Below, in pieces: positions 20,966-32,620 of a stretch of DNA of 64,000 nt. Each line of letters opens with the position of its first letter. Positions within the stretch are counted from its first letter, which is position 1. This DNA is from Strigamia acuminata (Eukaryota; Arthropoda; Chilopoda; Geophilomorpha; Linotaeniidae). The DNA lies in NCBI GenBank assembly GCA_949358305.1, contig OX442315.1, positions 36,294,427 to 36,358,426 of the forward strand, given 5' to 3'. Made by a program: the position numbers and the translations under genes. Below the pieces are notes generated by a model. The model ran no database searches. It was not told where the DNA came from and was given only the letters and a program-made list of their open reading frames with translations.

Positions 20966-23900
20966 TCAACCCATCTTTAATTTCCATTTTCTCCAGTGAC
21001 AAATGACCATAATTAAGCAAATTGCTAAAATGTAAAGAGTCAGTATCATAAAAGAATCACTATCAGTGGCAAAAATAGTTGAAACAGTCATGTTAACTAG
21101 GCCTGTCAGTAAATTGGCCACTAGAAAAGCTAATAGAAAGTTGTAGCTTATGATTTTGTTGATGATTGATGGTTGTGCTACGTGATATTTAGCTGAAATT
21201 AAAAAAAAATAATTGAAGCGTATTATTGAAAAGTATAAACGGGCTTTTACCATCTTCTTGACTAGAATGAAATTTTAGTAAAACAACCACAACGTCTATT
21301 ACCAGCCAAGCTACAATAATTATTACGAGATATGCAGTCTGAAAGAAAGAAATGACGTCAAATTATTAATTTTATAACACTGTGTTCACGTAGGCTGATC
21401 AAATTTATACCGATAGAAAAAAATCATTTAAAATATTTTAAAAAAAAATCATTTCAATAATTTCAAAATCTATTAAAAAATTACATAAATTTCATTATAA
21501 GAAATATACTTCCGTATAAATTTCTTTACTTTTTTTAAAATTTCGACAAAATTTCATAAATTTCACTACAAGAATTACACAAATTTCTTCACTTTTTTTG
21601 AAATTTCAATAAAATTTCATAGATTTTTTCACTTTTTTTGAAATTTTAACAAAATTTTATAAATTTCTTCACTTTTTTTTTGAAATTTCGATAAAATTTC
21701 ATAAATTTCTTCACTTTTTTTGAAATTTCGATAAAATTCCATAAATTGTATTTCTAATTGTGATAAATTTTCTAAAATGGGACATTTGGCTGTCCAAAAG
21801 CCTCCTTTACGGACACTAAAACAAGACACTGAGATCCTGTACATAAGTCCAAACAACCTCGACGTAAGATCACCCTACGTAGTACGTTGACAGCATTTAA
21901 CAGCTTTTAACTTACCACCCAGCTTATATACGTCACGTTAACTAACCGGCGCGACGAAGGAGCATTGTAAAAATGACTCAAACACGCTACCAAAGCGCTC
22001 ATCGCAGACGCGGCAAACAATATGAATATAGTCCTTAACCAATCTCGCAACGTAACGCTAAACACAAAAACACAATCAAAACAAAAGCATGAAAACGGTG
22101 CATTAATTCAATACCGACCCCGTCCGAAACACGAGATATCCGACCTGTGTGCCGATCAAATACATACACGTAAACGACATGCACGAAGCGAGTCCTTCCC
22201 GATTAGCGTCGAAAATATTACTTCTAGTGTCCTTTCCGTCAATTCCGTTAAAAATGATGTCGTCCAGTCCTAGGTGCAAAAACCCTTCGTAACACACGCT
22301 CATGGCGGCGGCAATCGCGCCACTGTAGACGGGCCGGAAAAAGAGGAAAACCAACGAGCATCCGATCTGAAAAATCACACAAAAATTGTTTTTAAATTAT
22401 TTTTAAAGCCGTGGTTAATTCACACGTACTTTGGCGAATGCCAACGAGAAGAAAAAGTTCCAGTGCACGCCGTATTCAGTCACGTGTTCTTGATAGTTGA
22501 GCGACTTGACGAAAACAATGCGCAGGAAACCAATAAGCAAGAGAGGGATGGACGAAATGAGGGATTTCATCAAAGCGCTCGTGTTTCTGAAATATAACTT
22601 TTGTAGTCAATAAATAATTAATATTTCACAAATTTAGAAGTAAAAATTGTAAGAATTAACGAATTTATAAGTAAAAATTGTAAGAATTCGCGATTTTATA
22701 AGTAAAAATAGTAAGAATTCACGAATTTATAAGTAAAAATTGTAAGAATTCGCGATTTTATAAGTAAAAATAGTAAGAATTCACGAATTTATAAGTAAAA
22801 ATTGTAAGAATTCGCGATTTTATAAGTAAAAATAGTAAAAATTCACGAATTTATAAGTAAAAATTGTAAGAATTCGCGATTTTATAAGTAAAAATAGTAA
22901 GAATTCACGAATTTGTAAGTAAAAATTGTAAGAATTCGCGATTTTATAAGTAAAAATAGTAAGAATTCACGAATTTATAAGTAAAAATTGTAAGAATTCG
23001 CGATTTTATGAGTAAAAATTATAAGAATTCACGAATTGAGAAATAAAAATTGTAAGAATTCACGAATTTATGAGTAAAAATTGTAAGAATTCACGAATTT
23101 ATAAGTAAAAATTGTAAGAATTGACGAATTGAGAAATAAAAAATGCTATTAAATCATCAAAATGTGAAAAATCCAACCTACCCACTTGAAAATTGGTATT
23201 TAATTCTAGCTTCCGGTGCAAACAATCCATTGATGATCATGAAAAATCCAATACCCGTGTCCATGAGGCCGTAGCCGTATGTTTCCGTCTTTGCGAATCG
23301 TCGTGGAAAAATTGGGAAATCGACTGCCAAGATCGCTATGCAGACTATTAAGCAAAGATGAGTGCGCAAGTTGGTGAGAGCTGTGAATATTGGATTATCA
23401 GGAGCGACTACGCGTGAGTCTAGAATGTTCGATGGCCACGGATTGGATCCGTCCATTGTTCCGAGAATGAGTTTTAAAGCGACAAGAAATGTTGTTAGCA
23501 TAATCAACGCGACGAAATATTGGAAGCAATGATCGGCTCCCAAAGTGACAACGTATATTTGTAACATCACCACGGTGATGAATTCCAACGAGAACATGAA
23601 TCTGGATAATGTAAAAATGAATAAAAAAGGGATATATTAAATGTAGATTTAATTAAAAGTGGCGTATTTTATACGTACAGTGAGTAAAAATTCATTATTT
23701 TATATGAGAAAAAAATTGATAGTTTGTGTAAAATGAACCAAAATTAACTATTTCATATGTAAAATAAATAAAAATTGACTATTTCATATGTAAAATGAAT
23801 AAAAATTGACTATTTCATATGTAAAATGAATAAAAATTGACTATTTCATATGTAAAATGAATAAAAATTGACTATTTCATATGTAAAATGAATAAAAATT

Positions 23901-24386
23901 GACTATTTCATATGTAAAATAAATAAAAATTGACTTTTTCATATGTAAAATGAATAAAAATCGACTATTTCATATGTAAAATGAGTAAAAACTGCTTACT
24001 AACGCGATAAATGAGTCAAAATTACTTATTTTACATGTAAAACAAATCGAATTCACTCCAAAAAATGACATTTAAAAAAAACCAAATACAGCCGAAACTA
24101 ATCCATGTCGAAATTCATCTCTTTGTTTTATCTATATTGCAATTCATCCAGATAACTATCACTATCCCAACTAATGAATTTCTACTCACAAACATAACTA
24201 AAACAGAAAAATTTACATTGTTGATTTGTTGCACAAGAAATCAAACGTGCATAGCAGTTGAAAGCATAGTGTAGCGAACTGATACGGCGCAACTACTATT
24301 AACAGTTCAAGCGGACTCGTTCCTGAGTTATTACTAACAAATGCTTCATGAAGACTTTTATAACTTTCATTCTGATGATTGGCCAT
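20966..24386 (-). CDS. PIGW: GPI-anchor biosynthesis inositol acyltransferase
   Basis: Minus-strand exons 24247-24386, 23182-23601, 22430-22586, about 22119-22366, 21916-22057, 21251-21338 and 20966-21192 give about 473 residues (human 504). PIGW/Gwt1 is a multi-pass ER protein that acylates inositol on GlcN-PI. The conserved core is present: [20 protein letters not shown] with the following GxG.F segment, [17 protein letters not shown], the ANREG motif and the final [14 protein letters not shown]. Many hydrophobic segments run through all exons. The start ([18 protein letters not shown]) follows a CAG at 24398-24400, so a leader exon is likely. The donor of exon 4 is the least certain: only GT at 22117-22118 (GTCGGT) or a neighbouring GT keeps frame. 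Confidence 0.93.
21420..21745. repeat. AT-rich tandem array in PIGW intron 5
   Basis: Irregular repeats of AATTTCATAAATTTCTTCAC and TTTTTTTGAAATTTC.ATAAA units between exons 21251-21338 and 21916-22057. Confidence 0.8.
22605..23145. repeat. Higher-order dimeric array in PIGW intron 2
   Basis: Two alternating 31-bp monomers, one with CACGAATTTATAAGTAAAAA plus ttgtaagaatt and one with CGCGATTTTATAAGTAAAAA plus tagtaagaatt, form a 62-bp dimer repeated about seven times, then degrade to single monomers near 23000-23140. Every monomer contains GAATTC. Confidence 0.9.
23690..24015. repeat. 31-bp tandem array in PIGW intron 1
   Basis: About nine near-identical units of TATTTCATATGTAAAATGAA plus taaaaattgac, each with CATATG. 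Confidence 0.9.
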
Positions 24387-25099
24387 GTCATAAACCCTGA
24401 AATAAAAACAAAATAAGAATTTTACATTGAAAAGAAAATAATTAAAAACAACATGGATACCGCGGAGTGGCACAATATTCAGATCCTCCGTAACAGTGAG
24501 CATTTCGTTCCTTGAGATTGTGTGTAGATTGCATGTTTGATTTTATTTTAACTATTTTTTTATTTACAACTTTGATGAAAACACCTGTTGATAAGAAATC
24601 GAATTATTATTTCCTCAATTTTTACAATAAGCAAGCACTGACATCACGTGCAGTATACAAAAATATCAGATCTAGATACCTCGTTCTGAGTTAACAATGC
24701 GTATTTCTTTTCTTATTCCATCTTATCCCGCACAAATCCTAAATTAATCTTCAAACCAAACAATCACGGAGCGGCCATTTTTAAAATCGTCTTTTTTTAT
24801 TATACCGCCATCTAGTTGCAAAACCCAACATCAATATCTATTCCCAGTTCGACTCTTTATCGTTTTAAAAAATTATATATATAAATATATATATATATAT
24901 TTTCAAATAAAAAAACACAGGATTTTATTTAAAATAATCTTGATTTTTGCTTATTCTATTGAAAAATCTTTGCATTACCTAATAAAAAAAAGTCAAACAT
25001 GACGTAGACGTTGCCTTCAGCCTGTCGCCGGTTTGCATGTGCAGAGACAGATCAGCGGGGTTGGATGAGAGAAGGAGAAAAGTGTGATCGAGTTGGAAA
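24387..25099. promoter_or_regulatory. Head-to-head intergenic region PIGW / REX1BD
   Basis: It separates divergent starts at 24386 and 25100. It includes a probable PIGW leader exon (acceptor 24398-24400), an AT-dinucleotide run near 24870-24900, and a TGACGTAGACGTTGCC segment near 25000-25015 that could be a CRE-like promoter element. TATA-less on inspection. Confidence 0.5.
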
Positions 25100-27138
25100 A
25101 TGGTAGGAAAAATAGAAACTATTTGGTATTACATTTAAAAACGAAATATACAATTGATCAAAATCGATATACCGTGTACAAATGCCAAAAAAGCCGGCAT
25201 TTTCGAAATTTAATGGCAGAAAACCACGAGGGCATTTTCTTTTCTATCTATCAAAATTTCAGGTATAAAATATCTGTAATTAAACACTTTAACCTCCATT
25301 CGAAACTATTTGCATACAAAATCCATCTAAAAAACATTTTTACACGTCGTGCATCGTAAAGTGCAGTTAAAATGCTCTCAAAACGAATGAAACTCACTTT
25401 CTTAATCTAATTTCGAAGAAAAACGATTTTCAGATACCAAGAAATTCTTTCTTTGTGAATCAATTGTGACTTCTAAGGTGGAAAATAAGGTTAAAATAAA
25501 GCTAATGGAGACATATGGAATGCTTGACCCCGTAAAATAAAACTGGTCTTGGCAAAAAAAAAATTTTTTTTAACATTATTATTATTTTTTTTTTTAATTT
25601 TTATTATTTTTTATTTTTGATTGAAAAATTAAATTTTTTGTTTTATGGTTTTCAGAGTTTGGAGAATTGCGATGCTTATACTTTGGTGAAAAAATTCCAG
25701 CAACTCGAAGAGGAACGGGTTTATACCTACCATCTGTTTAATGAGTAAGAGAATTAAGTGGTTAATTAAAAGAGGTGTTAGTTTTTAGGGTTTCGGAGAA
25801 GATGTTTGTGTTTTTTGAGTTGGAAATGTGAAGCGACACATTGTGGCATTTGTTGTGGGCTGGGTGGAAGTTTAGGTTCGGCCGCTGCGACCTGGAGATG
25901 GTAAACTGTGGAATTGGAGACGGTTCGGCTGTTCGAGGTGGAATCTTTTTGTTTACAAGTGTCAAGTAACAATGTTGGTGGAATATGTTTTTGGTTTGGG
26001 TGGGATTGGATTGGATTTTTCTACTGTTGTGTTGGGATTTATAAAATAGATAAATCAAGTTTTGGAGATAGTTAACAGAAAATTTTCAAATTTGTCAAAA
26101 TTTATCAAGAATTTTCTCAAATTTGTTAAAATTTATCAAGAATTTTCTCAAATTTGGCAAAATTTATCAATAATTTTCTCAAATTTGTCAAAATTTATCA
26201 AGAATTTTCTCAAATTTTCTCAAATTTTCTCAAATTTATCAAATTTATCAAATATTTGGCGAAATTCAACATAAAATTTGTCAAAATTTATCCTATATTT
26301 TGAAAAATTCAACAAATTTTCTCAAATTTGTGCAAATGTAACAAAACTATAAAATTTGTGCAAATGTAACAAAACTATAAAATTTGTGGAAATTTAAACA
26401 AAAAAAATTTAAAAAAAGAGACATTTAACAAAAATTATTCGCAGACGAAAAGCTTGTAATAATTCTAAGTACGCTTACACACAATAATCCAATACATTTT
26501 AATATACGTTTGTTATATATGTTTGTTTGCATACTAAAAGAATTTATAGGTTAAATTTAGCATCAAGTTACCTGCTCAGATAAAATGTATTATCAATTTT
26601 TTTACTTTATTTTCTCCATAGGGGACACAAACTCTACCTGACGTCAGGTTACACGCACGAACCATTCGTCCGCTTTCGACAACTCGTGCACGAAGTGACG
26701 CAGGAATTTAAACGAATTTCCGAAGAAATCGCGAGCATTGAAAAACGTTTACGCGAAGACTCGGGCGAGGCCGAAACCAGCGTGGCCAATCTGATCGCTG
26801 CGGTCCAAGAAGAAGAAAAAAACAAACTGGAATTGGTAAAAAATAAATAATAATAACAAATATATCTTGCCCAATTATTAATTTATCTTAAAAATTTAAA
26901 AGACTGCGAGTATTCAACTGGCGAAACAAGGATACGTCAGTCATCCAGACGAGCCCGAACGACAAGTGGATATGATCACACTTCGAAAACGGTTGGAATT
27001 AATTCTTCGCTTTTGAAAATTTGTTTTAAAATTCAACATGGCCGACAATTAATTTATTAACTTTCATTTTTTAGACTAAACGAAGTTGTGGCTCGAATAA
27101 ACGATAGACTAGAGAAAATTCGTGCGACCGATCTGTGA
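25100..27138 (+). CDS. REX1BD: REX1-B domain protein
   Basis: Five exons, 25100-25102 (only the ATG), 25656-25744, 26622-26835, 26903-26991 and 27075-27138, splice to 152 residues. The protein is helical. It matches the human C19orf60/REX1BD pattern: LVKKFQQLEEERV.TY..FNEGHKLYL, then RFRQLVHEVTQEFKRIS, then VANLIAAVQEEEKNKLEL. The family is named after Chlamydomonas REX1-B (excision repair); its animal function is not established. The single-codon first exon is inferred: GAAAATG|GTAGG followed by CAG|AGTTTGGAG gives M-SLENCDAYTL with no other upstream ATG needed. Intron 2 holds a tandem array. Confidence 0.85.
26080..26300. repeat. AT-rich tandem array in REX1BD intron 2
   Basis: Units of AAATTTGTCAAAATTTATCA plus agaattttctc, four or five copies, decaying at the 3' side. 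Confidence 0.85.
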
Positions 27139-27433
27139 TAGAATGAAACAAAATGGACCATGTCTTTTATAAGTGTACTGTATCACGAAAAAAAAAATGT
27201 CTTCCCATGTTCCATCGTTTGATTTATTTATATGGCAAAACTGTGTTGAATCTCCAGTGTTCTTAGGTTGTATTATTTCTTCACTAAATTTGTACCAGGA
27301 ATGTTTCAAATGATTAAAATACGTGTTAATACTTCGGAATATTTGTTTTTAATTGATTTTATTATGCATTTTCGATATAAAATTAGAATAATAGTTACTG
27401 ATTTTAGCACCAGATTACGCGGTTTAAGCAACC

Positions 27434-30400
27434 TCACTTATTCAAATGACTCAAAAACCATAAAACGGTGTTTACAAAAACGTCAGCTTCGACGTCAACC
27501 TTGGACAGGCTGTGATTATCTTCGTACGTAAACAGTCTGGAACGAATTATATTCATTAAATGTTTGTTGATGAATGAATATTAAACGCATTACTTGACTT
27601 TTTTATTTCTTGATTTCAGCGCATGATGGTATATGTAACCTTGACTGATGGGAACTCGTAGATCGATTTTTCCTAGCGTTAACATAACTGGGGTTTTGAC
27701 CTATTAAAAGATTATTAAAAAATACAAATTACAAGATTTTATGTGGATAAAATGATAAATAAATCAATACTTGATCAATGTAGGTGATTGGTGATTTTTC
27801 TAGCATTGTTTTTAGATGGTCGATGTTTGGTAACGATGTGAAGTTGTAATGCAATCCGGATTCGACCCAATTCCTAATTAAAGGAAGAACAAATCTTTGT
27901 TTATTTTGATTAGTTATTTTCGTATTATTATTTGTGATACCAGTCAGGAATGTCTGAAGTTCCAACAGCATTTGTAATGTCGATAACTGGGTTCCTGCAG
28001 ACACAAGCTTTGTAAAAATCCTAAGAAAGGTTAATATTGTTTAATTTTTGTGTATTTTTTTTAAATATTTTAATGAAGATTCGTTACTGGGAATTGGCCG
28101 ATTAAATGGGCTGACAAAAATCCTCCGTGGGAACCTCCAAAAAGCAAAATGTTTTTAAAATTCACTTCTGCGCAAAGTGTTTGAACTGCATTCTGGAAAT
28201 AACAAAACAGATTCAACCGCCGAATCGAAGAAATGTGATGAATGTAATACCTGACAATCGTATACGTCATTCACTCCGACGTTTCCTAACAACGAATTAA
28301 TACTGTCCTCGCCGAACCCGATCGACCCTCGAAAATTCACTAAAAAAAATTAAATTTGTAATAAAGTATTAAAAAATTCAATGAAATCAGTAAAAAATTC
28401 AATGAAATCAGTAAAAAATTCAATAAAATCAGTAAAAAATTTAATAAAATCAGTAAAAGATTCAATAAAATCAGTAAAAAATTTAATAAAATCAGTAAAA
28501 AATTTAATAAAATCAGTAAAAGATTCAATAAAATCGGTAAAAAATTCATTAAAATCGGTAAAAATATCAATAAAATGAATTTTTTTTATAATGAAATTAG
28601 TAATACTCAATTTTTTTTAATTACCTAATAATAATGAAAAACCAAGTTGAGCAAATACAACCGCTAACAAATTGTAGGAGATCAAGTGAGCCGAATGAGG
28701 TCCACCGTGTGGCCACACAATCAATGGAAACGTTTCCCCGGTTTGAATTATCGGATGAACATAAATTGCTTCGTATTGTAAATTAGCTAGAAAATAAAAA
28801 TTAAATTAAAAAAAAAGAAACAAAAAAAAAAATCATTTTTAATGTTTACGATATTTCGGATGAACGGTTTTAATCGTTGGATTAAGTTTTAGAACGTTCC
28901 AAGCGATATTCGGAATATTATTTTCCTTCCACAACGGAATCCATTCAATTTCTTCACTAGAATTCGAAAATTTTCCAATCACCTAATTAAATAATTAAAT
29001 AAAATTAAAAAAAAAATTATTTTAAATTATTTTCAATATTTAATACGTACACAAACTGGTTGCGACTGCAAATTCGATATTGTTGCCAGTAAAACATCGC
29101 CGAAAAAGTCAAAGAGGGTCCACGAATAATTCGCTCGATTATCTAACAAAAATTATTAAAATTTCACATTTAAAATACTTTTCTTAGTTAACTTACTAAT
29201 TAACTTTGAAACGGTTCCTGTCGTAACATCGACGCTGATTAATTCTTCTTTGCTGCCCCAAATGGAGCTAAAGATGACAAATTTATCATCACTCGACCAC
29301 ACACGATCGGGTAGAAGTTGCGTGTAAATTCCCGGAAAACTGTCACCTTTGAAAGAATATAAAAATAAAAATTAATAAATCTCAGTATTATTTGTTTAAA
29401 TTTTAAATAAATTTACCATCGGGAAAGTTGACAGGGTCAACTAACTCCTGTGTTTCTTTCGTTGCCCATTTGCACTAAAATTGACATTTTATTTTATTTT
29501 GTTAGAATAGATTTGTCTGGTCGTATCATGAGTAACGAGTAAACAACATAATGAAAAGCACAATAAACAATTATTTCCCGTTCTTAATGTTGCTTACAAA
29601 CGGCATGTTTATGTATATTTTTGTTCAGAATGACAATTTTCCACTTGAAAACTGCATTTCCGTGCCTAAAGCATACATAAAGCGTGCTTCCTTGCTCTTA
29701 AACAAGCATCTTTGCTCGTAAATGTGCATTTCTGCTCGTAAATGTGCATTTCTGCTCGTAAATGTGCATTTCTGCTCGTAAATGTGCATTTCTGCTCGTT
29801 AGTGTGCGTTTCTGCATTTAAGAAAGGCATTTTTGCACTTAAAAAAGAAATTTTTGCACTTAATCGAGGCATTTTTGCACTTAATCAAGGCATTTTTGCA
29901 CTTAATCAAGGCATTTTTGCACTTAATCAAGGCATTTTTGCACTTAATCGAGGCATTCTTGCACTTAGTAAAGGCATTTTTGCACCTTTTCCTTAAAATA
30001 AAATCAATTTAACACCTAGAAGTACATTTTTCCACCTAAAAATTTAATTTTTGCACTGAATAAAGCGATGTACCATCATAAGTTTGGATCCTTGTCGGTG
30101 AGGTCCACCAGCCTCATTCTCAAGATACACAAACAAAGAACCATCATTCGAGAATCTTGGCGATTCAACATGTTTGTCAGATGACCCGATTATTTCTAAA
30201 AAAAAAAAAAATTAAATTAAAACGATTACCAAAAAGTAAATCAAACTCGACAACGTCTTACCACATTTATTTTCATTAAGTAACAAATGAAACAAAGCAC
30301 TTCGTCTATTCGTGCAATAAACTATCCCCAAGCGCCTTGGTTCGTGCCAATAACCAACGCACAAAATATTATTCTCAGGGGTCCAAAACGCTTCACCAAA

Positions 30401-31378
30401 AGAAACATCGTCGGGTAAGTTTTCCACAGATTTAACACTATTACTCTCAACATCGAGAATAAATGGCACAGGATGACTTTTGCCGACGTAACTTTCGCCC
30501 CAATCTTCTACGTAAACATGTTCATTTCCCTAAACAAAAAAAACAATTTTATAACCAAATTGCACTTAAATAAACTTTAAAATATTTAATCACGGGTGTG
30601 GTTGCTGATTCAGGTGTTTCTTTGGCACTTTCTGATTTTATTTTGAAAAACGACTCGGTAGGTGGTCGCTTTTTCTCCGCAACGTATAAAATTCGTTTCT
30701 CGTCCGGTGACCATCGTAAACCCCCAAAAATACCTAAAATAGATAAAAATAATTTCAGTTTAATTATAAAAACAACAAAAATAAACCTCACCATCGTCGT
30801 ATATTTTTCCGTGAATATCCAGAGCCTTTAAATCCAAATTAACGATTTTTTCCGATTCCTCCCAGACCTTTAAAATTTAAATTATTTAATAAACTTAAAT
30901 AAATAATAAATCGATCCTGTTTACTTCCAAAAATTGTTTATCCTCCGTTTTATTCAGTTTTATGATTCGTAAAACGGCGGTTTTGTTTCCCTGTTTCGTT
31001 TCCGTTCTCAATTGCCTAAAGAAGTGAAAGATAATTAAAATTTGAGATATTTCTTAAACTTTAATTAATCACTCCGATGTTGTTTCAACTGGGAGATTTG
31101 CAGCTAAAATTTCCAGTTTTTCCAAAGTGCAGACGAAATTTCTAAGGCTTTTGACCGATTCACTCCTTTCCAAATCTCTGTGTCTGTTTACGACATTTAT
31201 TTTTAGAACGGACGGTGAAGTAAATGTTAGATATCCTTTGATTGGTGTTGGAATGCGACTAAATTTACGGTAAATGTCGACAATTCGCTGAACCTAAACA
31301 AAGAAACGGTAAGGACGATGAAATAAGAAACATCACTTTAAATTGTTTTTTGCAATTACTTACAGCCGTTGTTTCCAT
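27434..31378 (-). CDS. APEH: Acylamino-acid-releasing enzyme (acylpeptide hydrolase)
   Basis: Eighteen minus-strand exons: 31364-31378, 31073-31293, 30925-31015, 30792-30867, 30594-30733, 30262-30529, 30074-30195, 29417-29474, 29197-29346, 29051-29142, 28850-28982, 28625-28786, 28251-28339, 28088-28192, 27941-28020, 27771-27873, 27594-27700 and 27434-27536. They total 704 codons in one frame (human 732). The N-terminal half is the beta-propeller (RWSPDEKRILYVAEKKRP, YVEDWGESYVGKSHP, AFWTPENNILCVGYWHEP). The C-terminal half is the prolyl-oligopeptidase alpha/beta hydrolase: WPHGGPHS, NFRGSIGFGEDSI, nucleophile Ser near 560 in FGGSHGGF, Asp near 648 in GKIDLRVP, His near 679 in EDNHSLSKV. It is a cytosolic serine peptidase that removes N-acylated residues from peptides. 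All motifs are intact. Confidence 0.96.
28375..28580. repeat. 21-bp tandem array in APEH intron
   Basis: Nine or ten units of AAAATCAGTAAAAAATTCAAT. The 21-bp period keeps frames open on both strands, giving repetitive long ORFs that are not genes. Confidence 0.9.
29680..30005. repeat. Two adjoining 20/21-bp arrays in APEH intron
   Basis: About five units of TGCATTTCTGCTCGTAAATG are followed directly by about eight units of GCATTTTTGCACTTAATCAAG. The two units share the core GCATTT.TGC, so the second probably arose from the first. The related dispersed motif is seen at about 775, 5340, 10680, 43110 and 59090. Confidence 0.9.
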
Positions 31379-31647
31379 TTTGATAACTCAAAATGGGTTT
31401 ATGGTCCTGCTCAAGATAAAACAAGAATAAAACTGATTTAAAAAAAAAATTTTACCAACTTGTCTAGTCGCTCCCTCTAACGGCTATGTCGCATACTAGA
31501 AAACCAAAACAAGAGAACAATAAGCTAGTCCTCGTAAAAGGATTCACGGAAGTGATCAGAAATGATTCGTAAATGTGCAGAAATGACTAGAATTAATGTT
31601 ACTTTCCGAATAATTTCTGTAAATTTACTGAAGTGACCAGAAATCTG

Positions 31648-31840
31648 TGCGTGGGATCCCAATCCAAATGCTGTGGAAGATGAGAAAGTACCGGGCAAAT
31701 AAATAAAATAAAAATCGTGATTTTATTACGTATTTTTTTCTTGTTTCCCATGGCTTGGATATTCGTGGCTGCACGCAGATGAGTTAAACTATATAAAATT
31801 GAAAATTGTAGCGCCGCTCTGCCGGGAACATTAAGCAATT
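31648..31840. pseudogene. Rearranged BTF3 relic in two opposite pieces
   Basis: 31651-31740 (plus) matches the end of BTF3 exon 4 and the following intron (DPNPNAVEDE..VPG, then the intron start). 31741-31840 matches the upstream part of the same exon on the minus strand (LTHLRAATNIQAMGNKK, compared with [18 protein letters not shown] in the intact gene). The two pieces are inverted relative to each other, so this is an inverted-junction copy that includes intron sequence, not a retrocopy. The intact gene lies at 50579-51712. Confidence 0.8.
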
Positions 31841-32119
31841 AATTCCTTCACGTTGCGTAGCAACAGTCGAGTGTTTCGCCTTCCATTTGGCGCGCTGTTT
31901 TCTTCTTTTCTTCTCGGATTCATGCATTCGGTTTGCTGTTTTCTATAATTCCATTCGTTTGTCCATTCGATGCATGACCAAGGAACTGGATTGAAATTGG
32001 ATTTTGATTCAATGGTTTGATTTTTGTTATATTTCGTGATTTGTTCGTGTTGCGGAATTGGATTAGGTATAGCAGGTTAGGGTTAGTTAAGGATATAGCA
32101 TTTAGGGTTAGTAGCGGCA

Positions 32120-32372
32120 GGGTAGAATATTTTCGACTCGGATTCCTTTCGACCGCGTTTTTTTTCGACCGGATTTTTTGCGACCGGATTTTTCTCGACC
32201 GGATTGTTTGCGACCAGGATTGTTTCCGATCAGGATTGTTTGCGACCAGGATTCTTTTCGACCGGTTGGATTGCGACCTGGAATTTTATCGACTAGGATT
32301 CTTTGCGACCAGGATTTATCTCGACCGGGATTCACTTCGACCAGGATTCCTTTCGACTTGGTCGAAATTTAG
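32120..32372. repeat. Minisatellite TCGACC(A/C)GGATT, locus 1
   Basis: About fourteen units of 17-20 bp such as TTTGCGACCAGGATT and TTTCGACCGGATT. The inverse-orientation relative is at 38815-39060. Confidence 0.85.
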
Positions 32373-32620
32373 GTAGTTTACTTTTATAAATGGACTTGTA
32401 ACGTGTCAAATTTATTCATTTTTATATTTTCTTTCATCGGTACATATTTGAACCAAAATTTTGTTTTTAGTTTATGGCGAACGAATCTAAGGTTTGTGGA
32501 GAAGGGCTATTTCGGTAATGGCTCGTGATGTATAGCAGCACATAACTGCTCCATTTGGGTAATTTTATCCTTACTTGTTAAATTATTATTGAAATTTATG
32601 TTTACATTTTTTCTTTGTAG

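Noticed and set aside
28340-28610. Repetitive ORFs of the kind NLLLILLNFLLILLNF and KSVKNSIKSVKN
   Set aside because: They come from a 21-bp tandem array inside an APEH intron; the period is a multiple of three, so frames stay open by chance.
29666-29996. ORFs on both strands with repeated ALNQGIF and TFTSRNAH
   Set aside because: Translation of an intronic minisatellite.
32017-32376. ORF of repeated FDRIFCDRI and GLRPGILSTR
   Set aside because: Minisatellite translation; the same kind appears in inverse orientation at 38783-39107.
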